Shown here one piece after another: positions 7,280-15,453 of a stretch of 22,172 nucleotides of DNA. Origin of the DNA: CAZHPY01 sp964534705 (GTDB taxonomy: Bacteria > Omnitrophota > Gorgyraeia > 2-01-FULL-45-10). Below the pieces are notes generated by a model, which was not told where the DNA came from, did no database searches, and saw nothing but the letters and a program-made list of their open reading frames with translations. The position numbers and the translations under genes are program-made. The stretch spans positions 1-22,172 of the forward strand of contig CAZHPY010000020.1 of the NCBI GenBank assembly GCA_964534705.1, read 5' to 3'. Within the stretch, counting starts at the first letter, position 1; each line of letters starts with the position of its first letter.

Positions 7280-7768
7280 ATGATCAAAGGTAAGGTGTTT
7301 AAATTCGGCAATGATATAAATACGGATGATATAATCGCCGCTAAGTACCTGAATACAACGGATAGGGCGGAGCTTGCCAGCCATTGCATGGAGCACATAG
7401 ACAAGGAGTTTGCAAAAAAGGTAAGGCCGGGCGATATCATGGTAGCGGGAAAGAATTTTGGTTGTGGTTCCTCGCGAGAGCATGCTCCGATAGCGATAAA
7501 AGCAGCAGGAGTATCATGCGTTATTGCTGAGAATTTTGCCAGGATATTTTTCAGGAACAGCATAAATATCGGCCTTCCGATAATAGAATGCGAAGAGGCG
7601 TCTAAAAGGATAAGGGCGTCCGATGTAGTTACGGTCGACACTGTAAAGGGCGTCATAAAGAACCTGACAAGAAAAGAAAGTTATAGTTTTGAGAAGTATC
7701 CGTCTTTTATGCAGAAGATAATTAGTGCCGGTGGACGGATGGCGCAAGTGAGAAAACAATTGGATTAG
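7280..7768 (+). CDS. leuD: 3-isopropylmalate dehydratase small subunit
   Basis: Swivelling-domain partner of LeuC. The 162 residues show 'FGNDINTDDIIAAKYL' (9-24) and the diagnostic 'GKNFGCGSSREHAP' (57-70), followed by 'FARIFFRNSINIGLP' (86-100). This is the expected length for the stand-alone small subunit of the short LeuC/LeuD type. ATG 7280 has GAGGG at 7267-7271, eight bases upstream. The gene sits 28 bases after leuC. Its stop is TAG, and the G of that codon is already inside an inverted heptad-repeat hairpin that separates it from the next gene. Confidence 0.92.
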   Translation: MIKGKVFKFGNDINTDDIIAAKYLNTTDRAELASHCMEHIDKEFAKKVRPGDIMVAGKNFGCGSSREHAPIAIKAAGVSCVIAENFARIFFRNSINIGLPIIECEEASKRIRASDVVTVDTVKGVIKNLTRKESYSFEKYPSFMQKIISAGGRMAQVRKQLD

Positions 7769-7841
7769 TATTGAGTATAGAGTATTGTGTATTAAGCAAA
7801 AAAATCAAACGCAATACTCAATACCCAATACGCAATACTAA
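7765..7841. repeat. Inverted pair of heptad-repeat tracts forming a 29-bp imperfect hairpin
   Basis: The left arm 7765-7793 reads as 7-base units of GTATTGA type (gtattga, gtataga, gtattgt, gtatt). The right arm 7813-7841 reads as their complement (CAATACT, CAATACC, CAATACG, CAATACTAA). About 25 of 29 positions pair (9+4+1+6+5), with a loop of about 19 bases containing an A-run. It begins on the leuD stop codon. No T-run follows the hairpin, so a classic terminator is not indicated. Confidence 0.85.
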
Positions 7842-7858
7842 AACATGGGGGTTTGCAA

Positions 7859-8923
7859 GTGGTTAACAAGAGACACTACAAGATAGCAGTTATAGGCGGA
7901 GATGGGACAGGCCCGGAAGTAATAAGAGAAGGCCTGAAAGTACTGGAAGCTGCATCAAAAAAATTCGGGTTTAAATATTCCAACACGATGTTCGACTACG
8001 GCGGCGAAAGATACCTTAAGACGGGCAAGATCATCTCAGACAAAGAGGTGAAGGACCTGAAGAAGTTCGATGCCATATATCTGGGCGCGGTCGGTCATCC
8101 GGACGTAAAACCCGGTATATTGGAACAGGGGCTGCTTTTAAAGTTGAGATTCGGCCTGGACCAGTATATAAATTTAAGGCCCATAAAACTGTATAATTCC
8201 GATTTCTGTCCTATAAAGGATAAAAAACCGGAGGATATAGATCTGGTCGTTGTCAGGGAAAATTCCGAAGGCCTGTATAAGGGCATGGGTAAATTCATGA
8301 AGAAGGGGACTAAGAACGAAGTCGCCATACAGATATCATACAATACGAGAAAAGGCGTCGAAAGATGTATCCGCTATGCCTTTGATTATTGCCGGAAGCG
8401 GAATAAAGGGAAGAAGCTGACCCTGTGCGGCAAGACCAACGTGCTAACATATGCATGGGACCTGTGGCAAAGGACGTTTGACGATGTTAAGAAGGAGTAT
8501 CCCGATATCCAGACAGATTATGCTCATGTTGACGCTACAACGATGTGGTTCGTGAAGAACCCGGAGTGGTTTGACGTCATAGTGACCGATAATATGTTCG
8601 GTGACATAATAACTGACCTGGGCGCAATGATCCAGGGAGGTATGGGTATTGCTGCGGGTGGCAATGTTAATCCAAAAGGCGTTTCCATGTTTGAGCCTAT
8701 AGGCGGTTCAGCGCCAAAATATACCGGTAAGAATGTCATAAATCCGCTTGCGGCCATATGCGCCCTGGCAATGCTGCTGGACAACGTAGGAGAGGCTGAG
8801 GCGGCAGCTGCAGTGGAAAATTCAGTTATCAAATTGACAAGGACGGAATTGAAGAGCCTGGCAGCGGGGAAGATGGGATACTCCACTCAGGAAGTCGGAG
8901 ATTTAGTAGTGAAGTTGTTATAG
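7859..8923 (+). CDS. leuB: Isopropylmalate/isocitrate dehydrogenase family enzyme, probable LeuB
   Basis: Beta-decarboxylating dehydrogenase, 354 residues, likely oxidising 3-isopropylmalate in leucine synthesis. Start GTG 7859 is chosen over an in-frame TTG at 7853 because GGGGG (7847-7851) is properly spaced from it. Substrate arginines Arg97, Arg107 and Arg133, Tyr140, Lys192 and the acidic metal ligands Asp225, Asp249 and Asp253 are all visible. The region before Arg97 (GLLLKLR) is Leu-rich as in LeuB and lacks the Ser/Asn of isocitrate dehydrogenase. However, the cofactor loop reads IGGSAPKYTG (281-290): the LeuB-type 'HGSAPD' His and Asp are replaced by Gly and Lys, and Lys287-Tyr288 match the pair that marks NADP use in E. 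coli isocitrate dehydrogenase. Context favours LeuB; isocitrate or another malate derivative remains possible. Confidence 0.82.
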   Translation: MVNKRHYKIAVIGGDGTGPEVIREGLKVLEAASKKFGFKYSNTMFDYGGERYLKTGKIISDKEVKDLKKFDAIYLGAVGHPDVKPGILEQGLLLKLRFGLDQYINLRPIKLYNSDFCPIKDKKPEDIDLVVVRENSEGLYKGMGKFMKKGTKNEVAIQISYNTRKGVERCIRYAFDYCRKRNKGKKLTLCGKTNVLTYAWDLWQRTFDDVKKEYPDIQTDYAHVDATTMWFVKNPEWFDVIVTDNMFGDIITDLGAMIQGGMGIAAGGNVNPKGVSMFEPIGGSAPKYTGKNVINPLAAICALAMLLDNVGEAEAAAAVENSVIKLTRTELKSLAAGKMGYSTQEVGDLVVKLL

Positions 8924-8942
8924 AGTTGGGAGATTGTAAGGC

Positions 8943-9947
8943 ATGAACAAAAAATACAATGTAGCGGTAATGGGCGCAACAGGAGCGGTAGGGAATTGTT
9001 TTCTGAGGATCCTTGAAGAAAGGAAATTTCCTATAAAGAACCTGAGGCTCCTGGCATCAGAACGCTCAAAAGGAAAAAAATTAAAATTTAAAGGCAAGGC
9101 TTATCCTATAGAAGTGCTTGATCATGACTCCTTTGAGGGGATCGACATTGTCCTGTCAAGTGCAGGCGCGTCAAGGAGCATCGAATTTTTGCCTAGCGCG
9201 GTAAAGGCAGGCGCTGTCTGCATCGATAATACCAGCGCGTTCAGGATGGAGAAGGGCATACCTTTAGTCGTCCCGGAAGTCAATGCACATAGGATAAAAG
9301 AGAATAAAGGCATAATAGCAAACCCGAATTGCTCTACCATACAGATGGTTGTAGCGCTGTATCCGGTCCATAAGGCAGCTAAGATAAAGAGGATAGTCGT
9401 AACTACTTATCAATCCGTTTCCGGAGCAGGACAGAAAAAGATCCAGGAGCTTCGCGACCAGACAAAGGACTTTATGTTTGGCAAGAAGATAAAGTGCATA
9501 GAATTTCCCCATCCGATAGCGTTTAACCTGATCCCGCAGATAGATGTATTCCTGGAAAATGGTTATACAAAAGAAGAAATGAAAATGGTCAATGAAACAA
9601 AGAAGATCATGGAGGATGAATCGATCCAGGTTAACGCGACATGCGTAAGGGTCCCGGTTTTTTACGCGCACTCCGAAAGCGTGAGCATAGAGACCGAAAA
9701 ACATATTACGGCCGATGAGGTGAGGAAGCTGCTGTCAAAAGCGCCCGGGGTTACCGTGATCGACGATCCCCAGAATAAACGCTATCCAATGCCTATTTAC
9801 GCGGAAGGCAAGGATGATACTTTTGTAGGCAGGATCCGTCAGGACGAATCTGTTAAGAACGGTATTTCCATGTGGGTTGTCAGCGACAATATACGTAAGG
9901 GCGCAGCCCTGAACGCCGTTCAAATAGCCGAAGTACTTATAAAGTGA
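8943..9947 (+). CDS. asd: Aspartate-semialdehyde dehydrogenase
   Basis: NADPH-dependent reduction of aspartyl phosphate to aspartate semialdehyde, the branch point to lysine/diaminopimelate, threonine and methionine. The 334-residue protein has the N-terminal dinucleotide loop 'GATGAVGNCFLRIL' (11-24), catalytic Cys130 in 'ANPNCSTIQ', the conserved 'QSVSGAGQKKIQEL' (157-170) and the active-site His243 in 'VPVFYAHSESVSI'. Length is normal. ATG 8943 has GGGAG at 8928-8932, which belongs to a short remnant of the heptad repeat starting in the upstream TAG stop. The 3' end overlaps dprA by 4 bases (GTGA). Diaminopimelate supply links it to the envelope genes further on. Confidence 0.94.
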   Translation: MNKKYNVAVMGATGAVGNCFLRILEERKFPIKNLRLLASERSKGKKLKFKGKAYPIEVLDHDSFEGIDIVLSSAGASRSIEFLPSAVKAGAVCIDNTSAFRMEKGIPLVVPEVNAHRIKENKGIIANPNCSTIQMVVALYPVHKAAKIKRIVVTTYQSVSGAGQKKIQELRDQTKDFMFGKKIKCIEFPHPIAFNLIPQIDVFLENGYTKEEMKMVNETKKIMEDESIQVNATCVRVPVFYAHSESVSIETEKHITADEVRKLLSKAPGVTVIDDPQNKRYPMPIYAEGKDDTFVGRIRQDESVKNGISMWVVSDNIRKGAALNAVQIAEVLIK

Positions 9948-10855
9948 TACAAAAGATAACTATAAATGATGCGGAGTATCCTGAGGCACTCAAAAGCATC
10001 CATAAGCCGCCTCAGCAGCTTTACATAAACGGCTCATTCAAAGAAGAAGATAAAAATGCCATTGGCATAGTTGGATCGCGCCGGGCAACAAGATATGGCC
10101 TGGAGATGGCCGAGAAACTGGCATTCGATATAGCGATACGAGGCATAACTGTAGTCAGCGGCATGGCGCGCGGCGTAGATTCTGCCGCTCACAGGGGAGC
10201 CCTTAAAGCAAAGGGCAGGACAATAGCGGTTATGGGGAGCGGCCACGGCCATATATATCCGCCTGAAAACAGGGGATTATACGGGCAAATAAGCGGATCA
10301 GGCGCCGTGGTAACAGAATTTGAAAATGACGAGCTGCCGGATTCCTGGCATTTTCCCATGCGCAACAGGATAATAAGCGGTGTATCCATGGGGATAGTGG
10401 TGGTGGAGGCGGCTCGCAATTCAGGGGCCCTGATAACAGCCGATTACGCCATGGAACAGGGGCGGGAAGTGTTTGCGGTACCGGGAAAGATATCATCTCT
10501 TACGTCCGCAGGTACGCATGACCTGATAAAAGACGGCGCGAAGTTAGTACAATCCGCCGATGACATATTGGAAGAATTAAAGCTTTGTGAGGTAGAGCCC
10601 GTAATAGGAGAGAAACTGGGCCTGATAGATGAAAAGATCTCAAAAAAGACCAGGGCATATATTTATAATTCCCTTACGGACGACGAAAGGAAGGTCTATA
10701 AGGTTTTAAGCGACGAACCTGTATATATAGACGACGTGGTCAAGGGATCAAAAGTGAAATTGGATAAGGCGTTAAGCGTTGTATTGAGCCTGGAGATAAA
10801 AAGGCTGATAAAGGAGTTGCCCGGCAAACAGTTTGTGAGGATAGACAATGTCTAA
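9944..10855 (+). CDS. dprA: DNA-processing protein DprA
   Basis: Single-strand DNA-binding protein that loads RecA during natural transformation; in many species its role outside competence is unclear. The 303 residues hold the extended Rossmann fold with 'GIVGSRRATRYG' (41-52) and 'VSGMARGVDSAAH' (71-83), then 'MRNRIISGVSMGIVVVEA' and 'GALITADYAMEQGREVFAVPG', all DprA hallmarks. The usual 'GSGLD..YP' reads GSGHGHIYP. It starts directly at the Rossmann part with no N-terminal SAM-like domain, and ends in a winged-helix domain (about 240-303). Start GTG 9944 overlaps the asd stop; its own end overlaps topA by 8 bases. Confidence 0.93.
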   Translation: MIQKITINDAEYPEALKSIHKPPQQLYINGSFKEEDKNAIGIVGSRRATRYGLEMAEKLAFDIAIRGITVVSGMARGVDSAAHRGALKAKGRTIAVMGSGHGHIYPPENRGLYGQISGSGAVVTEFENDELPDSWHFPMRNRIISGVSMGIVVVEAARNSGALITADYAMEQGREVFAVPGKISSLTSAGTHDLIKDGAKLVQSADDILEELKLCEVEPVIGEKLGLIDEKISKKTRAYIYNSLTDDERKVYKVLSDEPVYIDDVVKGSKVKLDKALSVVLSLEIKRLIKELPGKQFVRIDNV

Positions 10856-12872
10856 AAAACTCGTAATAGTAGAATCACCTGCAAAATCAAAGACCATCAA
10901 AAAATTCCTCGGCGCTGATTATACGGTCGAGGCCAGCATGGGCCATGTCATAGACCTCCCCAAAAGTACGCTAGGCGTAGACGTAGAAAATGATTTTGAG
11001 CCGGAATATATAGTAATACCGGATAGAAGAAAACACCTGGCTGTGCTGAAAAAAGCAGCTAAGGCAAAAGAAGCCATATATCTTGCCCAGGACCCTGACA
11101 GGGAGGGTGAGGCCATAAGCTGGCATCTCAGGAACGCCCTGGCTGAAGACAAGAAGACAAAAGAGAAAAGGACGTTCTACCGTGTAACTTTCGATGAGAT
11201 CACAAAAGAGGCCGTAACCAACGCATTCAAGCACCCGCGCGATATAGACATGAACCTTGTCAATGCGCAGCAGGCGCGCAGGATACTTGACAGGCTGGTC
11301 GGTTATACCCTGAGCCCGCTTTTATGGAAAAAGGTTTCGCGGGGATTAAGCGCAGGCAGGGTCCAGTCGGTGGCCGTGCGCCTGATAGTAGAGCGCGAGG
11401 ACGAGATCGGCAAATTCAACCCGGAAGAATACTGGGACATAGAGGCGGAATTAAAAAGAAAAGGCGATTCGCCTAAAGAAAAGTTCAAGGCAAGGCTTGA
11501 TAAATACCAGGGCAAGACTATAGAGATCAAAAAACACGCTGAAGCCGAAAGGACCGTAGCTGCCCTAAAAAAGGAAAACTACATAGTAGGCGATATACGT
11601 GAAACCAAAAAGAGGAAGAAGCCGTACCCTCCGTTCACTACAAGTAAAATGCAGCAGGAGGCATTCAACAAGCTGCGGTTTTCCAGCATGAAGACTATGC
11701 ATGTAGCCCAGACCCTCTATGAAGGTGTCGAGATAGGCGGTGAGGGCAGCGTGGGTCTTATTACTTACATGAGGACGGATTCGGTCAGGATATCCAAAGA
11801 AGCCCAGGACGAAGCCAAAAAGTACATACTTGAGAAATACGGCAAAAAATATTATCCCGAAACGCCCAACTTTTACAAAGCGAAAAAAAGCGCCCAGGAG
11901 GCGCATGAAGCCATAAGGCCTGCTGTACCACTTATGGAGCCTAATGCCATAAAAGATTATTTAACACCCGACCAGCTTAAGCTTTACACGCTTATATGGA
12001 ATCGCTTTGTTTCCAGCCAGATGTCCGAAGCGCTGTTTGCGCAGACCTCTGTCGATATAAAGGCAGGCGATTATCTCTTCAAGACAGGGACAACGAGAGT
12101 GGTCTTTGACGGCTATATGGTCCTTTATGATGTAGATGCTGAAAAAGAAGAGGAAAAAGAGAAGAAGATACCGCTTCTTTCGGTCGATGAGCCTTTGGAC
12201 CTGCTGGAGCTTCTGCCAGGCCAGCATTTTACAAAGCCGCCTCCGCGGTATTCCGATGGCTCGCTGGTAAAAGCCCTCGAAGAATTAGGGATAGGGAGGC
12301 CTTCAACATATGCGCCTACGATACAGACTGTAGTTACGCGCGATTATGTAAGGCGCGAATCGGGGTATTTAAAGCCGACAGAGCTGGGGGTCATAGTTAC
12401 AAGATTATTAATGGAGCATTTTCCGAAGGTCCTGGATGTTGAGTTTACGGCAAGGATGGAAGACGAGCTGGACGGCATAGAAGAAGGCGATATAGACTGG
12501 AAAGTGTTATTGAAGAGTTTTTACTCGCCCTTCATGCATACTGTTGACGCGGCCAAGGTTGCCATGAAAGATGTCAAAAAAGAGGTCATCCCGACAGATG
12601 AAGTATGCGAAAAATGCGGCAAGCCTATGGTGATAAAATGGGGGCGCCGCGGAAAATTCCTGAGCTGTTCTGACTATCCGAGATGCAAGAACGCGAAATC
12701 CATAACCTCAGGCGTAAAATGCCCTTCGCCGGGCTGCGAGGGCGAATTGGTCCAGCGCCGCTCTAAGCGCGGGATGTTCTTTGGCTGCACAAAATTCCCG
12801 GTTTGCAGGTATACCACAAGAAAGCTTCCCGGTAAGGACGAGGTAAAAGACGAAGTAAAAGACGAGGTCTGA
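10848..12872 (+). CDS. topA: DNA topoisomerase I
   Basis: Type IA topoisomerase that relaxes negative supercoils. The 674-residue protein opens with the Toprim domain: Glu9 in 'VESPAKSKTI' and the DxDxE triad Asp82-Asp84-Glu86. The active-site tyrosine is Tyr307 in 'GLITYMRTDS', and 'LGIGRPSTYAPTI' follows (480-492). Two C-terminal four-cysteine zinc ribbons are intact: Cys587/590/607/613 and Cys625/630/647/653. Shorter than E. coli TopA (865) because it has fewer C-terminal ribbons. The last residues are a repeat-like KDEVKDEVKDEV tail. ATG 10848 has GAGG at 10837-10840 and overlaps dprA by 8 bases. The TGA stop shares a base with the xerC start. Confidence 0.97.
   Translation: MSKKLVIVESPAKSKTIKKFLGADYTVEASMGHVIDLPKSTLGVDVENDFEPEYIVIPDRRKHLAVLKKAAKAKEAIYLAQDPDREGEAISWHLRNALAEDKKTKEKRTFYRVTFDEITKEAVTNAFKHPRDIDMNLVNAQQARRILDRLVGYTLSPLLWKKVSRGLSAGRVQSVAVRLIVEREDEIGKFNPEEYWDIEAELKRKGDSPKEKFKARLDKYQGKTIEIKKHAEAERTVAALKKENYIVGDIRETKKRKKPYPPFTTSKMQQEAFNKLRFSSMKTMHVAQTLYEGVEIGGEGSVGLITYMRTDSVRISKEAQDEAKKYILEKYGKKYYPETPNFYKAKKSAQEAHEAIRPAVPLMEPNAIKDYLTPDQLKLYTLIWNRFVSSQMSEALFAQTSVDIKAGDYLFKTGTTRVVFDGYMVLYDVDAEKEEEKEKKIPLLSVDEPLDLLELLPGQHFTKPPPRYSDGSLVKALEELGIGRPSTYAPTIQTVVTRDYVRRESGYLKPTELGVIVTRLLMEHFPKVLDVEFTARMEDELDGIEEGDIDWKVLLKSFYSPFMHTVDAAKVAMKDVKKEVIPTDEVCEKCGKPMVIKWGRRGKFLSCSDYPRCKNAKSITSGVKCPSPGCEGELVQRRSKRGMFFGCTKFPVCRYTTRKLPGKDEVKDEVKDEV
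12837..12869. repeat. 12-bp coding microrepeat at the topA 3' end
   Basis: gacgaggtaaaa, gacgaagtaaaa and a partial gacgaggtc follow one another up to the stop codon. They encode the DEV-K-DEV-K-DEV tail of topoisomerase I. The final copy also supplies GAGG (12864-12867) just before the xerC start. Confidence 0.8.
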
Positions 12873-13741
12873 TGCACAGGTATATCGACAAATTCATAAA
12901 TTATCTGAAAGTCGAAAAGAACGCATCCGGACATACGATAAAGAATTATAGCATAGACCTGAATTCCTTCTTTCTCTTCCTTGACGGGAAGGATATTGCC
13001 GAAGTAGACCACCTCACCCTTAGAAGATTTCTCGCCCAGTTGCGTTCCAAGGCATATTCTAAAAGGACGATAGCGCGCAAGCTGGCTTCTTTGCGCAGCT
13101 TATTTAAATTTTTATATAGGGAAGGGCATATAAAATCAAACCCCATCACGGCAATAAGCTCTCCGAAGCTGGACAAAAAACTTCCGAAATTCCTTGATGT
13201 CGGCCAGGTTACAAGGCTTATACTGAAGCCAGACACCGCCAGTATCGCCGGTTTAAGGGACAGGGCCATATTGGAAACATTATACTCTACAGGAATAAGG
13301 GTAAGCGAGCTTGTGGGACTTGACACCCAGGATATAGATTTTATAAGCGGCGTTGTTAAGGTGTTCGGGAAGGGTTCCAAGGAAAGGATGGTGCCCATAG
13401 GCGAGGAAGCATTGGGCGCCATAAGAAGGTATAATGATAAAAAAGATAAAAGAGAGAAAACGCGGGATGCAGTATTTTTAAATAACCGCGGAGGCAGGCT
13501 TACGGACAGGAGCGTAAGAAGGATGCTTGATAAATACATACAAGCCTGTGCGATAGAAGAAAAGATATCGCCGCATTCATTACGCCATTCGTTTGCGACT
13601 CATTTGCTTGACAGGGGGGCTGACCTAAGGAGCGTTCAGGAGCTTTTAGGCCACATGAACCTTTCGACTACGCAGATCTATACACATGTAACTATGGACA
13701 GGTTAAAGGCTGTTTATGATAAAGCTCATCCAAGGGCTTAA
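12872..13741 (+). CDS. xerC: Tyrosine recombinase XerC/XerD
   Basis: Site-specific recombinase that resolves chromosome dimers at dif with a partner protein. The 289 residues contain the N-terminal SAM-like core-binding domain (about 1-85) and the catalytic domain with Arg143 (TGIRVSEL), the lysine in GKGSKER (165-172), His235 and Arg238 (SPHSLRHSFATHL), His261 (LLGHMN) and nucleophile Tyr270 (TTQIYTHV). Length is right for Xer proteins. XerC and XerD cannot be separated by eye; the position next to topA and dprA follows a common XerC arrangement. ATG 12872 overlaps the topA stop by one base. Confidence 0.92.
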   Translation: MHRYIDKFINYLKVEKNASGHTIKNYSIDLNSFFLFLDGKDIAEVDHLTLRRFLAQLRSKAYSKRTIARKLASLRSLFKFLYREGHIKSNPITAISSPKLDKKLPKFLDVGQVTRLILKPDTASIAGLRDRAILETLYSTGIRVSELVGLDTQDIDFISGVVKVFGKGSKERMVPIGEEALGAIRRYNDKKDKREKTRDAVFLNNRGGRLTDRSVRRMLDKYIQACAIEEKISPHSLRHSFATHLLDRGADLRSVQELLGHMNLSTTQIYTHVTMDRLKAVYDKAHPRA

Positions 13742-13744
13742 ATT

Positions 13745-14509
13745 ATGCATCCTATAATAGCAAAGATAGGGCCATTATACATTTATTCCTACGGCCTTAT
13801 GGTAGCGCTGGGATTTGCGCTGGCCATCTTCCTTGCCTACAAAGAAGCGCCCCGTTTTAATATTGATAGGGATAAGATAGTAGACTTCGGCATAGTTATA
13901 CTTCTCGGCGGATTGGTAGGGGCAAGGCTTTTCTATGTTTTTATGAATATAAGGTATTACATCGCCCATCCTCTGGAAGCTGTAAATATTACAAAGGGCG
14001 GGCTTGTATGGTATGGCGGTTTCTTGATAGGTATCCTTATCGGGATAATATTCGTTAAGAAGAATAAGATGAGTTTCTGGGACGGAGCGGATCTCATGGC
14101 GCCGTTTATAGCGCTTGCCCAGTCGGTGGGCAGGATAGGGTGTTTCCTGAACGGCTGCTGTTATGGGACGGCAGCGCCGAAAGATTATCCCCTGGGCGTT
14201 ATTTTTCCTTTTGAAGAGACATTGCGGCATCCTACGCAGATCTACGAATCAGCGGTGCTGCTTATGCTATTCATTATATTAAGGAAGTGGCAGGAGGCGC
14301 GCCATTTTAAGGGCGAGATATTTATAGGTTATGCAATGCTCTATTCGTTATCAAGGTTTGTTATTGAATTTTTCAGAGGCGATAACCCTAAGATCTTTGT
14401 CGGACTTACGATCGGCCAGGTCTTAAGCGTGATCATAGGTTTAGTATGTTTGGTAATACTGGCAGTCAGGTTCAATTTATGGAAGAAAAACAGCTCAAGA
14501 TCCGCGTAG
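13745..14509 (+). CDS. lgt: Prolipoprotein diacylglyceryl transferase
   Basis: Inner-membrane enzyme that moves diacylglycerol from phosphatidylglycerol to the lipobox cysteine of prolipoproteins. The 254-residue, seven-helix-like protein carries the Lgt signature 'GRIGCFLNGCCYG' (129-141, with Arg130), 'RHPTQIYES' (161-169) and the late arginine in 'EFFRGD' (Arg211), which corresponds to a key arginine in E. coli Lgt. At the 'YGGFLIG' position this protein has Tyr90 where E. coli has a His, a variation seen elsewhere in the family. ATG 13745 has AAGGG at 13732-13736. It is 3 bases after xerC and overlaps the start of the pseudouridine synthase gene. Confidence 0.94.
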   Translation: MHPIIAKIGPLYIYSYGLMVALGFALAIFLAYKEAPRFNIDRDKIVDFGIVILLGGLVGARLFYVFMNIRYYIAHPLEAVNITKGGLVWYGGFLIGILIGIIFVKKNKMSFWDGADLMAPFIALAQSVGRIGCFLNGCCYGTAAPKDYPLGVIFPFEETLRHPTQIYESAVLLMLFIILRKWQEARHFKGEIFIGYAMLYSLSRFVIEFFRGDNPKIFVGLTIGQVLSVIIGLVCLVILAVRFNLWKKNSSRSA

Positions 14510-15453
14510 CGGCAGACGATAAGGGTAAGCGGCTGGACAAATTCCTTGCAGAAAAATTTTCAAAGGAATTTTCGCGGTCCTATTTGCAGAAATTACTGAA
14601 GGACGGCAAGGTCCTTCTTAACGGGGGCGTCCCGAAAAGGCACCACACCGTAGAAGCGGGTGAATACGTGGAGATCACTGTCCCACGCCCGGTAGAATCG
14701 GTGATCAAAGCGGAAAAGATACCGCTTACTATAGTATATGAGGACGAATATCTGCTTGTTGTCAATAAACCCCAGGGCATGGTTACGCACCCAGCGCCGG
14801 GTAATTATACCGGCACACTTGTTAATGCGCTTTTAGGACATTGCCATGACCTGTCAGGGATAGGAGGAGTGTTAAAGCCGGGGATCGTCCATCGGCTGGA
14901 TAAAGGCACATCCGGCCTGCTGGTAGTTGCCAAGACGGATGTGGTCCATAGGAAATTAGCCAAGCAATTCAAGAACAAGACTACAAAGAGGGTCTATACG
15001 GCGATGGTCAGGGGAAGGGTGGAACTTGATCACGGGACCATAGAGCTTCCCATAGGCAGGAGTGTGCGCGACAGGAAGAAGATGGCGGTGAAGTTCGAAG
15101 ATGAAAAGAGTAAGTCCGCGACAACGTATTATAAAGTGATAAAAAGATTTAAGGATTTCACGCTCCTCGAATGTATTTTGGGGACCGGCAGGACCCATCA
15201 GATAAGGGTCCACCTTTCATATATAGGCCACCCGATCCTCGGCGATGAAAAATACGGCAGTAAAGGGAAATTCAACATGCCAATGCTTCATGCGGCCATG
15301 ATAGGCTTTACACATCCGATAACGAAAAAATTCATGGAGTTTTCAGTCAAGCCGCCAAAAGAGATGCGGGATGCGATCAAGGGCGGAGAGCGGGAAGAGT
15401 TGGAAGCAAAGAGACAAAGAGACAAAGAGACAAAGAGACAAAGAGACAAGTAG
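14479..15453 (+). CDS. rluD: RluD/RluA-family 23S rRNA pseudouridine synthase with repeat-encoded C-terminal tail
   Basis: Converts uridines to pseudouridine, most likely in 23S rRNA. From ATG 14479 (AGG at 14468-14470, overlapping lgt by 31 bases) the protein has 324 residues; an in-frame ATG at 14446 would only add 11 residues inside lgt. There is an S4 RNA-binding domain (about 15-75), then the synthase domain with catalytic Asp141 in 'GIVHRLDKGTSGLLVVAKT', 'KRVYTAMVRG' (170-179) and 'GTGRTHQIRVHL' (235-246). The last 15 residues (AKRQRDKETKRQRDK) are simply the translation of a tandem AAAGAGAC repeat in the DNA, so they are probably an unstructured, recent extension. RluD is the nearest assignment; RluA/RluC family overlap makes the target uridine uncertain. 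Confidence 0.9.
   Translation: MEEKQLKIRVAADDKGKRLDKFLAEKFSKEFSRSYLQKLLKDGKVLLNGGVPKRHHTVEAGEYVEITVPRPVESVIKAEKIPLTIVYEDEYLLVVNKPQGMVTHPAPGNYTGTLVNALLGHCHDLSGIGGVLKPGIVHRLDKGTSGLLVVAKTDVVHRKLAKQFKNKTTKRVYTAMVRGRVELDHGTIELPIGRSVRDRKKMAVKFEDEKSKSATTYYKVIKRFKDFTLLECILGTGRTHQIRVHLSYIGHPILGDEKYGSKGKFNMPMLHAAMIGFTHPITKKFMEFSVKPPKEMRDAIKGGEREELEAKRQRDKETKRQRDK

Noticed and set aside
7065..7283. 72-codon + strand frame overlapping leuC and leuD
   Set aside because: It lies almost wholly inside leuC in another frame, with an Arg/Gly-rich shadow composition.
7853..7861. TTG 7853 as the leuB start
   Set aside because: It is only one base from the GGGGG ribosome-binding site; GTG 7859 has normal spacing.
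14446..14478. ATG 14446 as the rluD start
   Set aside because: It would extend the overlap with lgt and add residues outside the S4 domain; ATG 14479 is closer to the family start.
15408..15447. CRISPR-like array in the rluD tail
   Set aside because: Units are 8 bases with no spacers; it is a tandem microsatellite.
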